Assembly: GCA_949318235.1 (NCBI GenBank)
Contig: OX439136.1
Coordinates: 13,596,390 to 13,660,389 of the forward strand
Length of the DNA: 64,000 nt
Direction of reading: 5' to 3'
Source: Ecdyonurus torrentis
Taxonomy: Eukaryota > Arthropoda > Insecta > Ephemeroptera > Heptageniidae
In this document: in pieces, positions 51,617-63,744 of the stretch
Numbering within the stretch: position 1 is the first letter of the stretch
Layout of the letters: every line of letters starts with the position of its first letter
Translations under genes and position numbers: made by a program
The notes under the pieces: model-generated
The model's database searches: none
What the model saw: only the letters and a program-made list of their open reading frames with translations
What the model was told of the DNA's origin: nothing

Positions 51617-52653
51617 CGTAATATGCTTAATGCATTTTCCATCTCGTAATTGTATATAAACATATATTATTATACTCTAAACTCACAGTTTAGGATCTTC
51701 AACTATATCAGTAGATGCATATTGTTTCTTGATTTTATTTAAATTAAAATTCCATTTCGTATTGAGGACATATTAATAAGACTTGTTTTTATAATAATAT
51801 ATATGTTGTAGATATGTAGCCCAAGACATACCTAGCAATGTCTCACCTCAATATATATATATGTTATAGTTATAAAAAAAAAAAAAAAAAAAAAAAAAGT
51901 AATATGAATATTAAAATATCTTGAATTTTACTTATGATAGTACGTATAATAAGTTCTACTATTTATAGAAAAACATTATTTAAAAAAACATGTGGATCAT
52001 ATACTTTTTAAAACTAAATCGTAATGTATAGCATACATCAATCGAAAATATTAATTTATATTTTTACACTTCACTTATTGAAGCATTTCTTTATAAAGAA
52101 ATAGCAAAATAATATTAATAATAAGAATCCATGTCATTATTATTAATATTAGAAAAATTACTCCAATTCCTAAACATTCACAAACAAATTTCACTTTATT
52201 TTTTATTATTTACATACGCGCTGGGTATATATTATACTCCATGACATATACTCTTTGACATATAGGGGAATATTCAATTAAAATTTTCAATTAAACTAAC
52301 ATACAGTACATTAAGTGCAATTGTAGTTAATATATAAAATCAACATACATAACTATACTGTACATTTAAAAAAAAAAGTTGATTCAATTAATAGTAGTTA
52401 GTACATTTTGTACGTAATATTGATGATGATGATGAGTAACTGTATAATTATTGTTTCAAACGATTTAACATCATTGACAAGTGTATATGACGTCATTTTT
52501 TAAACATTTAATCCTTTATATTATGTATAGTATAAAAGCCCCTTTCTTTTGTTTTATGTTATTACTTATATATATAGGGTCCAAACATGTTTGAACAAAT
52601 GATCAAAAAACATTAAGTTGATTAGTCGTTTGATTGAACTTGTAAGACAGGAA

Positions 52654-52743
<90 letters not shown>

Positions 52744-54803
52744 GATAGAGGGAGTTTTTAGTCATTTAAAGTCATTGTCAGACCCCCCATGATGTTTCAT
52801 GTCAAATTATAAAAACAGACTTTACAATAATTTTTTACATGCTTATATTAGATATAATATAATATATACATGAATAAATTCATTGTAATAATAATTGAAG
52901 ATTATGTTTATAGCAGAATATTATGTTTCAAAATATACTATGTACTTTTAAAATTAGTTGCTATTTGTTAAAAGAATGAAAACAAAATATTTCTAAAAAA
53001 ATATTTATATTATACAAATATTAAAATTATTTATATAAATTTTGTTTTATTCTTTAAAAAAATTTAACTTATATTATTTTAATAAAAAGTTGTTTTTATA
53101 TATTATTATATTATAAACCTCACATTTATGACTACATGGTAAATAAATTTAGCGTAATTGTGAAAAATTCGTAATTGAGACTAACAGACTAACTTCCCAT
53201 TAGATTGCGGATATTGTTAAATTAACTCAAGAATCGATGCTGGAGAAATGGAATGATCCCTTGATATATTTTTAATTAAATATTTAATTATTAAAAGGAA
53301 TATGAATACCTTATAAAAGAAAAACTTTGATTTTTATATTTGCAGTAAAATGTGTTATTACATAACTATTCTTATAATTTGTTATATAAAACTATGTATA
53401 TAATTATTTTATTTACAAAGGTTGCGCGATTTTATATTTTACAATAATATATAACTAATTGTCCCTTATATTTGCAATTAGTAATTTTTTCTAAAGTTTC
53501 ATTCAACATCAGAATGTTTAGAGTTTCTGATTTAATTATATTTTTGGAAATATTATTTCATTGAGTATCACATAATTCAGTAGCATTTTGATTTTGAGAC
53601 ATGGCATATCTAAGCTTCATTATTAAGTTATTTTTGTCGTTTTAAGTGATTCTCTAACAAAAACCATTATTACATTACAGTACATATTATAATGTTTACT
53701 TAACACTTTTTTTTCCCCAACTGTTTTTCAACACTTAAAAGTGTGGCAAGTATGCGTCATTTAAAAGTTTCCCTTCTATACAGAGATTTCTTTAAATAAG
53801 TAGAAGAGAGAGAGAGAGAGAGAGAAATTGGAAGATGGTCCCACAAAACTAAAGGATAGCAAATTAAGAGTCTTGATCTTGAACCATCTTCACCCGCATC
53901 TGACTGTTCACCCATAACCACCAGTAAAAATCATTATGGCTTTGCAAGAAAAATACGAATTCTTTGTATCAACACATTTATATAAAATTAATTCAAATTA
54001 ACAACTTTTGTTGCTATGGAAGATTTTTGTTTAAATTTTATATATTTAAAAACACTTGCAGTCTGGTCATCAATTCTTTACTTTTTATCTCATTTATATT
54101 TTATCTATATATCTCCTCCCCTTTCTAGTCAGATAAAATTTCCACCCCTAATATTTTTAGTCTGTTGAAGCATTCTTTACTAACACTATGTATAAGAACT
54201 AAAGAAGTATAGGGTTTTGTATTGAGGGGAGAAAAATTCATGTGAATTTTGCATATGAATGGACGTGCCACGTGTTTAATACCCACCCTTGTATTGTACT
54301 CATCCCTTAAATTAATAAAGTTTATATTTCTATATATAAAAATACTATTTTGAATCTTAGTAACAAGTGATGATAATGTAGCAACATTTAACGCATAGTA
54401 TTTAGTCGAAGATTATAGAATAGTTTCCTATTTTATATGTTTAATGTTAAAATATTTAGTTTTAATGCTTTATTTTTATGTTTTTGATGATAACGCTTTT
54501 TGTGTTTGATTTTATGTTTTGTTAAATATTATATGGTATTTAGAAAGCTTATTTTAAGCTTTACTCAGTTTATATGTAAAGCATTTTAGAGATAATTGTG
54601 TAATTTTAAATACACCACACTTATTATACGATTTACTGTATATTTTGAAAGTATTGAAATATATAATACACAAAACAAAATTTATTATTGGCTTCATAAA
54701 TTTTATACCAAAGCAAAGTGAAGGAAAAAGAAAAAAAAAAAAAAAAAAAGAAAAAAAAAGTTTACGAAACAAACTACAATAAAATTAGTGCTGTCATTAT
54801 TCG
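51617..54803. other. Gene-free stretch with GA and poly-A tracts
   Basis: Poly-A at 51870-51898, GA at 53806-53825, poly-A/GA mix at 54729-54760; TGACGTCA at 52488 outside any recognised repeat. An exon-like 24-codon segment at 53204 is described in the findings. Confidence 0.45.
52657..52740. repeat. (GA)n microsatellite, about 84 bp
   Basis: A perfect GA run. Confidence 0.96.
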
Positions 54804-55180
54804 ATTTTTTTTTTCTTGACATTTTGTGTTATTGTGCTACATACCAGTCCCAGTCAAGACATTATCTTAATTATTGACAGTTAAGGACTTTTTCAATTTA
54901 TGGAAATCACACACGAGCCGGCCACCGCCTAGTAAGTACGTACAGCCTGGCATTCACCATGACAGACTAGAGAAACCGTGGAAACGTCTAGGCAGGCTGG
55001 TCGGTGCAATTACATCAATCATGTACTGAACCTCCCGAACGCTGTGCGTCGTCATGGAATGCATGTAAACATGCAACGTGTTACACTTCACGTACACACC
55101 CAGCAGTGGCTCGAACCTATACTCTGTGAGGAGCACAGAGTTACGAGTCAGCTTCACCACTCAGCCATATACCAGCTCGG
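54804..55180 (-). mobile_element. tRNA-derived SINE, full-length copy
   Basis: Read on the minus strand: a tRNA-like head with an A box (TGGCTGAGTGGTGAAGCTGA) and a B box (GGTTCGAGCC) 55-60 bases apart from start to start. A Leu/Ser-type tRNA origin is suggested by GAGTGGT. Then a linker (GCATGTTTACATGCATTCCA), the central domain (GCACCGACCAGCCTGCCTAG ... GGTGGCCGGCTCGTGTG), and the tail TAATGTCTTGACTGGGACTG ending in poly-A (poly-T at 54804-54814). It would be transcribed by RNA polymerase III and moved by a LINE not present here. Confidence 0.88.
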
Positions 55181-55839
55181 TAAATCAGGATAAAGGATAA
55201 GAACTTATGCGAATAAATAAAACCAGATTTCATACACATTACCAAAGTATGGATAAAAAAAATGACAACATTTAAAAAAAAATCGGTGGGAGATCAACAA
55301 AAATCTACTCCTATCTAGTCCACATTTACTTTATTTATTATTTAAGTTTCAAAATGAAAACCTTGAAAAGAAGAAATAGAAATAATAAACCAAAGCAACC
55401 CTTAAAATTCAATAGTTAAACAACCCCTAAAGTTGCACGTGCAATAACCATGCAAACACAGCTTGTACTGTATTGTAAAAGTATTGTCAAAAAGCTTGTT
55501 AGTATTAGAATAATTTTCTTTTTTTCAACTCCCCCTCAATTTTCATATCTTTTACATCTGGTAACAGTAATTTGAATTTCAATTAGAAATTTTTAGTTAT
55601 AACTTTGTTTTGTATATATTTATAATATTATACTATTCTCTTTTTTGTTATTAATTTGAAGAAGCGCAATAGTTAAAATAATAATAATAAAAACGCCAAT
55701 ATTTGTAGGGATGTTTCAACTTTTTTTTTTTTTTTTTTTTTGTTTTTTTTTGCTTGTCAGAAACATTTGATTTACTTAATTAACTTAACAATTTCAAAAT
55801 TCGAGCATTACTTATATTATTTATTATTCACCACATTCA
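55181..55839. other. Gene-free AT-rich stretch
   Basis: Ends in poly-T at 55721-55741; nothing gene-like. Confidence 0.45.
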
Positions 55840-56065
55840 TTGATGTGGGAGAGCTATACGCATGCACCGCCTCACTTTGTAATTATTCAGCTTGGGAGCT
55901 AATTTGCTGTAATTTGAGACTTTCACATTACTGTCTCTTTGGGGTGACATCCTCTCCCAGGAGTAGGGTTAATATAATACTACTCCGCGAGATCTATTGG
56001 ATTCTCATAAACAGACGCACTTATAGCAACGATTGTCAAGAAAAAAAAAAAAAAAAAAAAAAAAA
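55840..56065 (+). other. Possible poly-A-tailed retrosequence, unassigned
   Basis: A GC-richer block (GGGGTGACATCCTCTCCCAG, CTCCGCGAGATCTATTGG) ends in TTGTCAAG followed by about 25 A. A TGTCAAGAAAA ending also occurs at the poly-A junction of the SINE at 54804. No A/B boxes seen and no known RNA recognised. It may be another SINE family or a processed pseudogene fragment. Confidence 0.4.
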
Positions 56066-56318
56066 CAGAAAAAAATGTTGAGTTTACCTGTTTATAGCCA
56101 ACTTTTTTTCTTTCTTTTAATGTTTGAATAAAACTTCTAAATAAAATTTGTTAAAAAATTTGAGAGCAACATGAAAATATAAGCTTTTAAAATTATAAAT
56201 AATTAATATAAGATTTATACGTTAAAAATGAAACATAAAGTCGAAATTAAACCAGAAACAAAGGGGAAAAATCAACCATAATTTAAATAGATCATGTAAA
56301 GCCTGTGTGCAATACTAT

Positions 56319-56374
<56 letters not shown>

Positions 56375-56651
56375 AAAAACGCTAATATTTTCATCATCGG
56401 ATTTGTTTAATTTTTATTTTAATGTGTAAATAATGATTTAAAAACATTCCACATAATGCCACAAGGCAATTGTTAACGAACTGCTTTTTTAAATTTGTAA
56501 AATTTAAAACCTAAAGCAAGTAGAGCAGTACCTGTAATTATAAACTTTAATCATATAAGCTAAAAATATTTTTTTTTAGGATTTTCAAAATTCAAATAGA
56601 ATAATTAATTAATAACAACTGTATATATTGCCTGGTAAATCGCCAGAACCA
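56066..56651. other. Gene-free stretch with a GA tract
   Basis: (GA)n at 56323-56371; otherwise AT-rich. Confidence 0.55.
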
Positions 56652-57028
56652 AACTGGTATATTATGGACGAGTGGTGAAGCTGACTCTCCTTACCAGGTA
56701 TAGGTTCGAGCCACTGCTGGGTGCGTGGGGGCTACGTGTGCATATTTACGTAATGCATATTTATATATGCATTCTATGTTAACGTACAGCATTCGCACAG
56801 TACGTACATGATTGATGTGATTGCACCGACCAGCCTGCCTAGAGTTTCCACAGTTTCTCTAGAATGTCATAGTGAATGCTGGGCTGTGTATTTAGGCCAT
56901 GGCCGGCCCGTGTGTTCCATTAATTGGAAAATTTCTTATCTGTCGATAAGACAATGTTTTGACTGGGACTGGGTTTTATGGGATTGGTGTTGCACAATAA
57001 CACAAAATGGCTAGCAAAAAAATAAATT
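56652..57028 (+). mobile_element. tRNA-derived SINE, full-length copy
   Basis: Head with A box TGGACGAGTGGTGAAGCTGA and B box GGTTCGAGCC, linker with TATATGCATTCTATG, central domain ATTGCACCGACCAGCCTGCC ... GGCCATGGCCGGCCCGTGTG, tail CGATAAGACAATGTTTTGAC / TGGGACTGGG and a short A-rich end. The spacing between the A and B boxes is shorter than in the copy at 54804, because the anticodon-loop region lacks about 12 bases. Confidence 0.88.
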
Positions 57029-57511
57029 AAACTTTTTTTTTTTTTTTTTGAGAATTTCCGATAAAAAAATTTTTAAGGCAATGTTGGCATTTGTTCATAA
57101 CGTAAATAATTTCAGTTCAGTACAGCGTTTTATCTTATTAATGTTTAATTAAGTCGGAAATAAAAATTGAAAGTTGCGAGAAAAATAATAACTATATAAT
57201 AAGGAAACATTGATTTTTATTTTTTTAATTACATTATATAGCTCAATTTATTTCATTCTGTACTTATTGAATTGAAAAACAACATTTTTCTATATATCTT
57301 TCAACGCTATATTTTATTCTCATATTTATCATTTATATAACATCATTGGATTCACACAAATGTGTTTTCTAGTAACATCGGTAACACCATTAACGTATTT
57401 ACACTTACGTGTACTGTACAATAAAATTTATTGTATACTATTAATCAATACTATAAAATAAACTTCTCAAAAAAATAATGTTCCGTTGGGAATTTATAAA
57501 TAACACATCAT

Positions 57512-57546
<35 letters not shown>

Positions 57547-60284
57547 TAAACACACAAAAAATAATAAAAAACGATTACATTTTATTTCATTATAGTTCCC
57601 TTTTAAACACGTGTTATAAATAATTTATTAAGTGCTTAAGTTTATTGTTTACCTTCTCTTAAAATGTGAAAATATTGACTTAACGCACAGAAACTACAAA
57701 AACAATGTTTCTTTTTTTTCTTTCTTTTCCATCAACTAAAAATGTTAATAGTAATAAATTTATTTATTTATTTATTTTATTTATTATATATATATTTATT
57801 TTTTGTCGTTTTTTTTAAAGAAAACAACACATACTTTCGTATTATAATTATGTATTATATAGAAAAGAGAAAAAATGCACATGCTGTATATTTTATCATG
57901 CTCTATTTCATACGTGTATGTTTTGTTTTTTTTATGTTTCATATAATTATGCAATACAATTTGTTATGGATTTTTTTGTATGCACTTTTTACTGTACAGC
58001 TTTTTTAAAAATTTTCAAGTAATCCTTTTATTCACTATAATATATTAGATTATTAACGATTGCAGTTTGTTCGTTTCATTAAATAACAAGCATTATATGA
58101 TGTTGGAATTTTACGGAGCAATGAGTAAATACCCTTTAGCTGTGTAAGTGTATATAGATAAAAAAAATTACACGTATTGTAATTATATTTTTAATATTTT
58201 TTTTTAATATATATTTTTTTAAATGCCATTAAAATATTTACATTTGTTTTGAAATTTATATTTAAAATTATTTTTTCATCTGAATTATTTTATTTTACTT
58301 TTTATACATTTTTAATTTAGTTTTCTAATAAATACACTACTGCATATAGGATTAAAAATACTAACTCATATAGAAATTTTTTTATTATTGTAATTCGATT
58401 TATTTTTTTATTTTCATTATAAGAAAAGCAATTAGTATAGATACATTTTTTTCATAATTAATTTTGTCGTATTCAACAATTATGTCATTTAAAACTAAAG
58501 AAATCAAAACTCCAAAGTAAATATTTTTAAAGTATATATACTGTATAGTAACAATAAAAATTGTATATTTAATTTTTAACTTAAATTTATTAATTTTAAA
58601 ATAATAAAAAAATATATTTGAAATGAAAATATTTCTGTTCTCATTGCTAATAACAGAAAAAAAGAAATCCATAACTAAATTGCCAATGTAAACAAAAGTT
58701 ATTTTCATTTTTGCTTTTTAATATGCCGAATAAACAAGAGTATTCTTTGCAAAATATAATTAAACCAAAAAGCTTTTTATACCTCCCCAAAAAATATTGA
58801 CTTTTTCACTTCGTTTTATATGTGCATTGTTTTTTTTCTTTCTTTTTTCCTCAACTTCAATATGTTTTTCAGTATATTTTAGTAGCTTTTTTTTTCTAAC
58901 TTAAAATTTTTTTCTCTTGTTATATGGGAAATGTCTCAGCTGTGGCTCAAATTTTATCATATTTCAACCCCCTTAACCCCCCTCCCCCCAAAAAAAAACA
59001 CACCCTCTTTTTTTTCCAACCACTTTTATCTTACAATCCAAGTGACTTTATGCGACGGCACGACAATATTACTACTTGCTTTTATACTGTATATATTTTA
59101 GTAGCGTATAAAAATATAGAAAGAATGAAAAATATAAGACTACTACTTGTTCTTTTTTTTTTTTTTTTTTTTTTAGTTGAAAATGATTTTTTTTTTCTCT
59201 TTCTCTCGTTCGTTTTCCTCTTAAAGTTGGATTTCTTTTCTCTATATACTTACTATAAACTAATTATATACAAACACGAATCTTAGTATTTTATTCTAGT
59301 CAATGATTTCACTTCAATGTATAATTTTCGATATTGAAAATTACAAAAAAAAATTGATATTAAAAAATCATCAGTTCTTTCATAACAAAATAACTATTTT
59401 ACTGTGCTTTGTAAAACTTACTATATTGAAAATGAAATAGTAACATTTAACAAAAACGATAAATTATTAAAAATTATACTATATTATTTTGTATAGCCTA
59501 TATAATTTAGATCCTCCTAAGATAATAAGAAGTTTTTGCATATAGACTATTAACAGAACCTTTTTTTTTTTTTTTTTTTTTTTACTATTAATTTGAATGA
59601 TTCATTATTATTATTATTATTTTTTCAGAATTTTAAAAGCACCTTTACTATTTTTAATGTTATTTTAAAATGTTGACATTTTGCACATTCTATTGACTTA
59701 ATGAAATACGTATATTATAAAAATTATAATGTTGTTCGAAACCCCTGTTTTCTTGCACCTAAAAAGTGCGCATTCCATTTAAATAACCGTCATTTTAGAA
59801 GCAGATAACAAGATTTATGAACAGTATTTATTTACATCTTAACTGCTTTAAACATTGACAAAGTAATGTACATACATAATAAGTATGTCGCAACCAAAAG
59901 AAATAATTAAAAATACTTCCAAAGCTTGATTTATTTTATTTTTTAATATTATTATTTTTTACTCCTATAGAAGGACCTTATAAGACCTTTGTCAAGTAAT
60001 CTGTTTTTATATAATACAATATTATATTCCTGAACTTTTAAGTCAGTTTTTATGTATTTATTTTTTTTTCTTTATAAGTCTTCTTCAATCGAATTCTTTT
60101 CTCCCTCTAACTTGCGTAAAGTATTCTCAACTCTCTTATTATACTCTGGAGATATAGAGTAAGAGAGCATCAGACTTACACGGGCTTCGTAAAATTTTCA
60201 ATTCTCAATTATCGGTATCTGTGTTACTTTTCTCTTACAAAGTTTTAGAGTAGGAATCAAAGATTTTTAAAGTGCCAGTATTAA
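57029..60284. other. Gene-free AT-rich stretch
   Basis: Poly-T at 57031-57049, 59153-59174 and 59562-59583; GA at 57513-57541. Frames near 57742 and 58400 are AT-driven hydrophobic strings without domains. Confidence 0.5.
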
Positions 60285-60832
<548 letters not shown>

Positions 60833-60962
60833 ACTGTTTTTTGGCAGACTTTAAGCAGTTTCGCTTACATCCACTTCCGTTTTGACGTACTGCGCATGCG
60901 TAGTAAGTAGAAACGGAAGCGGATGTGAGCAAAATTGCTTATAGTAAGTCTCATAACAGTTA
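60833..60962 (+). mobile_element. Small GC-containing foldback (palindromic MITE)
   Basis: AACTGTTTTTTGGCAGACTT and, reversed, AACTGTTATGAGACTTACT begin arms that continue with TAAGCAGTTTCGCTTACATC / TAAGCAATTTTGCTCACATC and CACTTCCGTTTT / CGCTTCCGTTTC. The centre is ACTGCGCATGCGTAGT. CpG-bearing in otherwise AT-only DNA. Confidence 0.78.
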
Positions 60963-61442
60963 TTACTTTATTAGTCAATAATGAATACAATAAAGTAATA
61001 ATTTTAGATGCAGAATTACGCATTACCTCTCTTATTTATGACTATCATGGAATACTTTTGGTATATATACATATAATTCTAATTCCATGCACGACATAAT
61101 ACCCCTTAGGAATTCTTCTTCATCTTTTCTTCACTTTCTCTATACTACTGCCTTCTCTCTCTCTCTCATCCTTTTTCTTCTACTTATAGTTCGTCTGTAT
61201 GACTTTGGCATCTCTCTCTTTCTCTCTCCCTCACCAACGTCTCTCGCTCAAACACATTCTCTCATCCCATATTATATATTTTACCATTCTATTTTATCTT
61301 AAAAATTTCTTTATTTTTGTAATTATATTTTTGTTTTGTATACAACAAAGTAATAATAATAAAAGTATTATTTTTTTATATATAATGATTAATATGTATA
61401 ACTTTACGTTGGACTTATTTTGTGAAAAAAGAAGTTATTAAG
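60963..61442. other. Gene-free stretch with CT-rich imperfect tract
   Basis: CT-rich but irregular at 61130-61265; nothing gene-like. Confidence 0.5.
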
Positions 61443-61754
61443 ATATAGGGTGAGTGCGCATGACGTCATTATAAATGCTTTTCGATGCTCTTCTTGAGCA
61501 ATAAATTATAACATTGCTCAGCACAGGACAAACGTAATTTTTGGCTATTTTCTTTTGAAAATAAGCTTTTTTTTTTTTTTAGTTATTATTATTGTTCTTG
61601 CATAGTTGTAAAACTAATTCAACCTGTCAACAACATCAATGCTCTCAATAATATTGCGAAGTATTTTTAAACTGGCAAAATGAGTTATTTTTCTATACTG
61701 GTCCATGTTATTTAGCACTCACTTATGGCATCGACTTTAATGAATGAAACTAGG
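61443..61754 (+). mobile_element. CTATAG-family MITE, full copy
   Basis: ATATAGGGTGAGTGCGCATG, TGACGTCATTATAAATGC (61461), TGCTCTTCTTGAGCAATAA, ATTGCTCAGCACAGGACAAA, CAACATCAATGCTCTCAATA, TTTTTAAACTGGCAAAATGA, TTTTCTATACTGGTCCATG, TTTAGCACTCACTTATGGCA. The right CTATAG end has decayed. Confidence 0.84.
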
Positions 61755-61963
61755 AAGAAAAAAAATCGTATGCAATTCATGATATTCTTCCTTTTTTACT
61801 AAAACAAATACAACATTTTAAACAATCGATAAAATAATATAAAAATAGAGACGATTTAAGGTATATTTTTATACATGACTGACTTTTTATTTTTCTTATA
61901 TTCTTTTTTTTATATAACGTTGATCTCTGAAGAGTTGAAGACATCTTCTTTTCTCAATTTCCC

Positions 61964-62021
<58 letters not shown>

Positions 62022-62793
62022 GCACATATCTACGTTCTCTCTTTCTTTCATTCACCTCACCTATACCCACCCACGACAGATATATAGAAATAAAATTGTA
62101 GGGTGAATACTCAAAGGACAATACAATAAAAATGAAGCAATACATATACCCTAAAAACCTTCTTCTTCTCTTCGTTTCCTTTCCTTCCCCCACCCCCTTT
62201 TTTTTTTTCTTGTCGAACTACATTGCTAACATATTAAATCTAAATTCTTACATATAGTAAATATAAATCAATATATTTATGTATATATAAGCGACGAGTG
62301 GCATATATTTTTTATGTATCGTAGAGAGAACGAGAGAAAAAGAAAATCTAAACAACCTACTTTTTACATAAATATCTCCGTGTTTGGGAATTTTAAGTTT
62401 GTTGATTTTCAATTTTATTTTTTGCCTTTTCTTAAAGAGATTTTGAAATTTTATTCTTTCTTTCTTTGCTATATACTCTAAGAATCAACAATCACATTTT
62501 TTTTTTTGGCAATGATAAACATCAGAAAACTTATTCAGAATTTTGATTGGAAATATTTTAGAAAATTTTAGATAGAGGAAAGAAGTTTTATCAAGATTTT
62601 CTTAACTTTAAATAAAATCGTAGCGAATTTACTGTAATGAGATATTGAAGAGCTTTCATTTGAAAAGCGTTACAATTTTATTTTAAATAAAGTTCACTAA
62701 ACTTTTTTTTTTTTTTTTTTTTTTTTTTGTAACTATTTACTTTTATTGTAATATTGTTATTAATTACTAATGTGAGTATGCATATAAGTGTTG
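61755..62793. other. Gene-free stretch with CT and poly-T tracts
   Basis: (CT)n at 61967-62011 running into CACACACA; poly-T at 62703-62728. No supported gene. Confidence 0.5.
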
Positions 62794-63089
62794 CTATAGG
62801 GTAATTGCATACATTTAGAAATTGACGTCACATGTGAGCACTAAATAACATGGGCTGATATGGGAAAATGACTTACTTTGCCACTTTATAAATACTTTAT
62901 AGCAATAATGTTTAGAGCATTGATTCTGTTTACAGGTTTAATTAGGTTTGCAATTAAATTAATGATAAAAAAAAACTCACTAAGAAAGTAAGCAAAAACC
63001 ACGTTTGGTCAATGCTGAGCTTGCTGTTATTCATTGCTCCAGTATGGCATCGAATATGACGTCATGCAAATACACCTTATACGTATAGG
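62794..63089 (-). mobile_element. CTATAG-family MITE with the octamer at both ends
   Basis: CTATAGGGTAATTGCATACA, then TGACGTCACATGTGAGCACT (62823), ACATGGGCTGATATGGGAAA, TTTAGAGCATTGATTCTGTT, TTCATTGCTCCAGTATGGCA, TGACGTCATGCAAATACACC (63057), ending ACGTATAGG. This is the only copy with an intact TGACGTCA near each terminus. Confidence 0.85.
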
Positions 63090-63313
63090 TGGATATCATA
63101 ACAATTACATGCACACGTGAAATTGACAGGGGTCCCCTAATTTCCTATCTTTTAGCATTGTGGGTATATCCTTTAAGCATTTTTTTTATTTATTTATTGT
63201 TATTTTTTTTTGCAAAAATAAAACTGATATATAAATTATATTACTAAAATTTTATTTTTTCACTTCAAACTAACATATATTGTTAATTACACTTAAATAT
63301 CATAGACATATCA
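63090..63313. other. Short gene-free stretch
   Basis: AT-rich; nothing recognised. Confidence 0.45.
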
Positions 63314-63654
63314 TAGGCATAGACAACATGAAAACATGAGCATTTATATCACAAAACACCTGGTGGGACTTACATAAATAACATTAATTGGTCTCAAAAC
63401 CCAACTGTAGCGCCATAGCAGTGATCAGAAGATTTCGATTTATGCAACCCACACAACATTTTCATACTAGTTTTTGCCTGTTTCTGACGTCATAAACAGA
63501 AATATTCACGCAAATCGCATACTTTACAGTTTTTTCACGCTCTCTTGTAGGGCCACATTTACATTCTGCATGGTAAAAAAATTTATAAGTTTTGTAGATC
63601 CCATTTTGTGTTTCATCATTAAAATGAACATGTTACATATTTTCTATGCCTTAA
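63314..63654 (+). mobile_element. TTAA-A MITE, full-length copy
   Basis: Starts TAGGCATAGACAACATGAAA, contains GGTGGGACTTACATAAATAA, GCAGTGATCAGAAGATTTCG, CTGACGTCATAAACAG (octamer 63484), TTTCACGCTCTCTTGTAGGG and GTAGATCCCATTTTGTGTTT, and ends TTTTCTATGCCTTAA. The GGCATAGACAACATG end groups it with the copies at 12006 and 33940 as a subfamily distinct from the AGGAATAGACCAGAG form. Confidence 0.86.
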
Positions 63655-63744
63655 AGAAAGTAGGTTATCGACTTATTAGTCAAATGAGGAACGTTATTTG
63701 AACAATCTATCTACATCAAAAACAAAATACTCCAATATTATTGT

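Noticed and set aside
54804..57028. tRNA genes
   Set aside because: The A and B boxes belong to SINE heads: the anticodon arm and acceptor stem are not intact, and both copies continue into the shared SINE body and poly-A tail.
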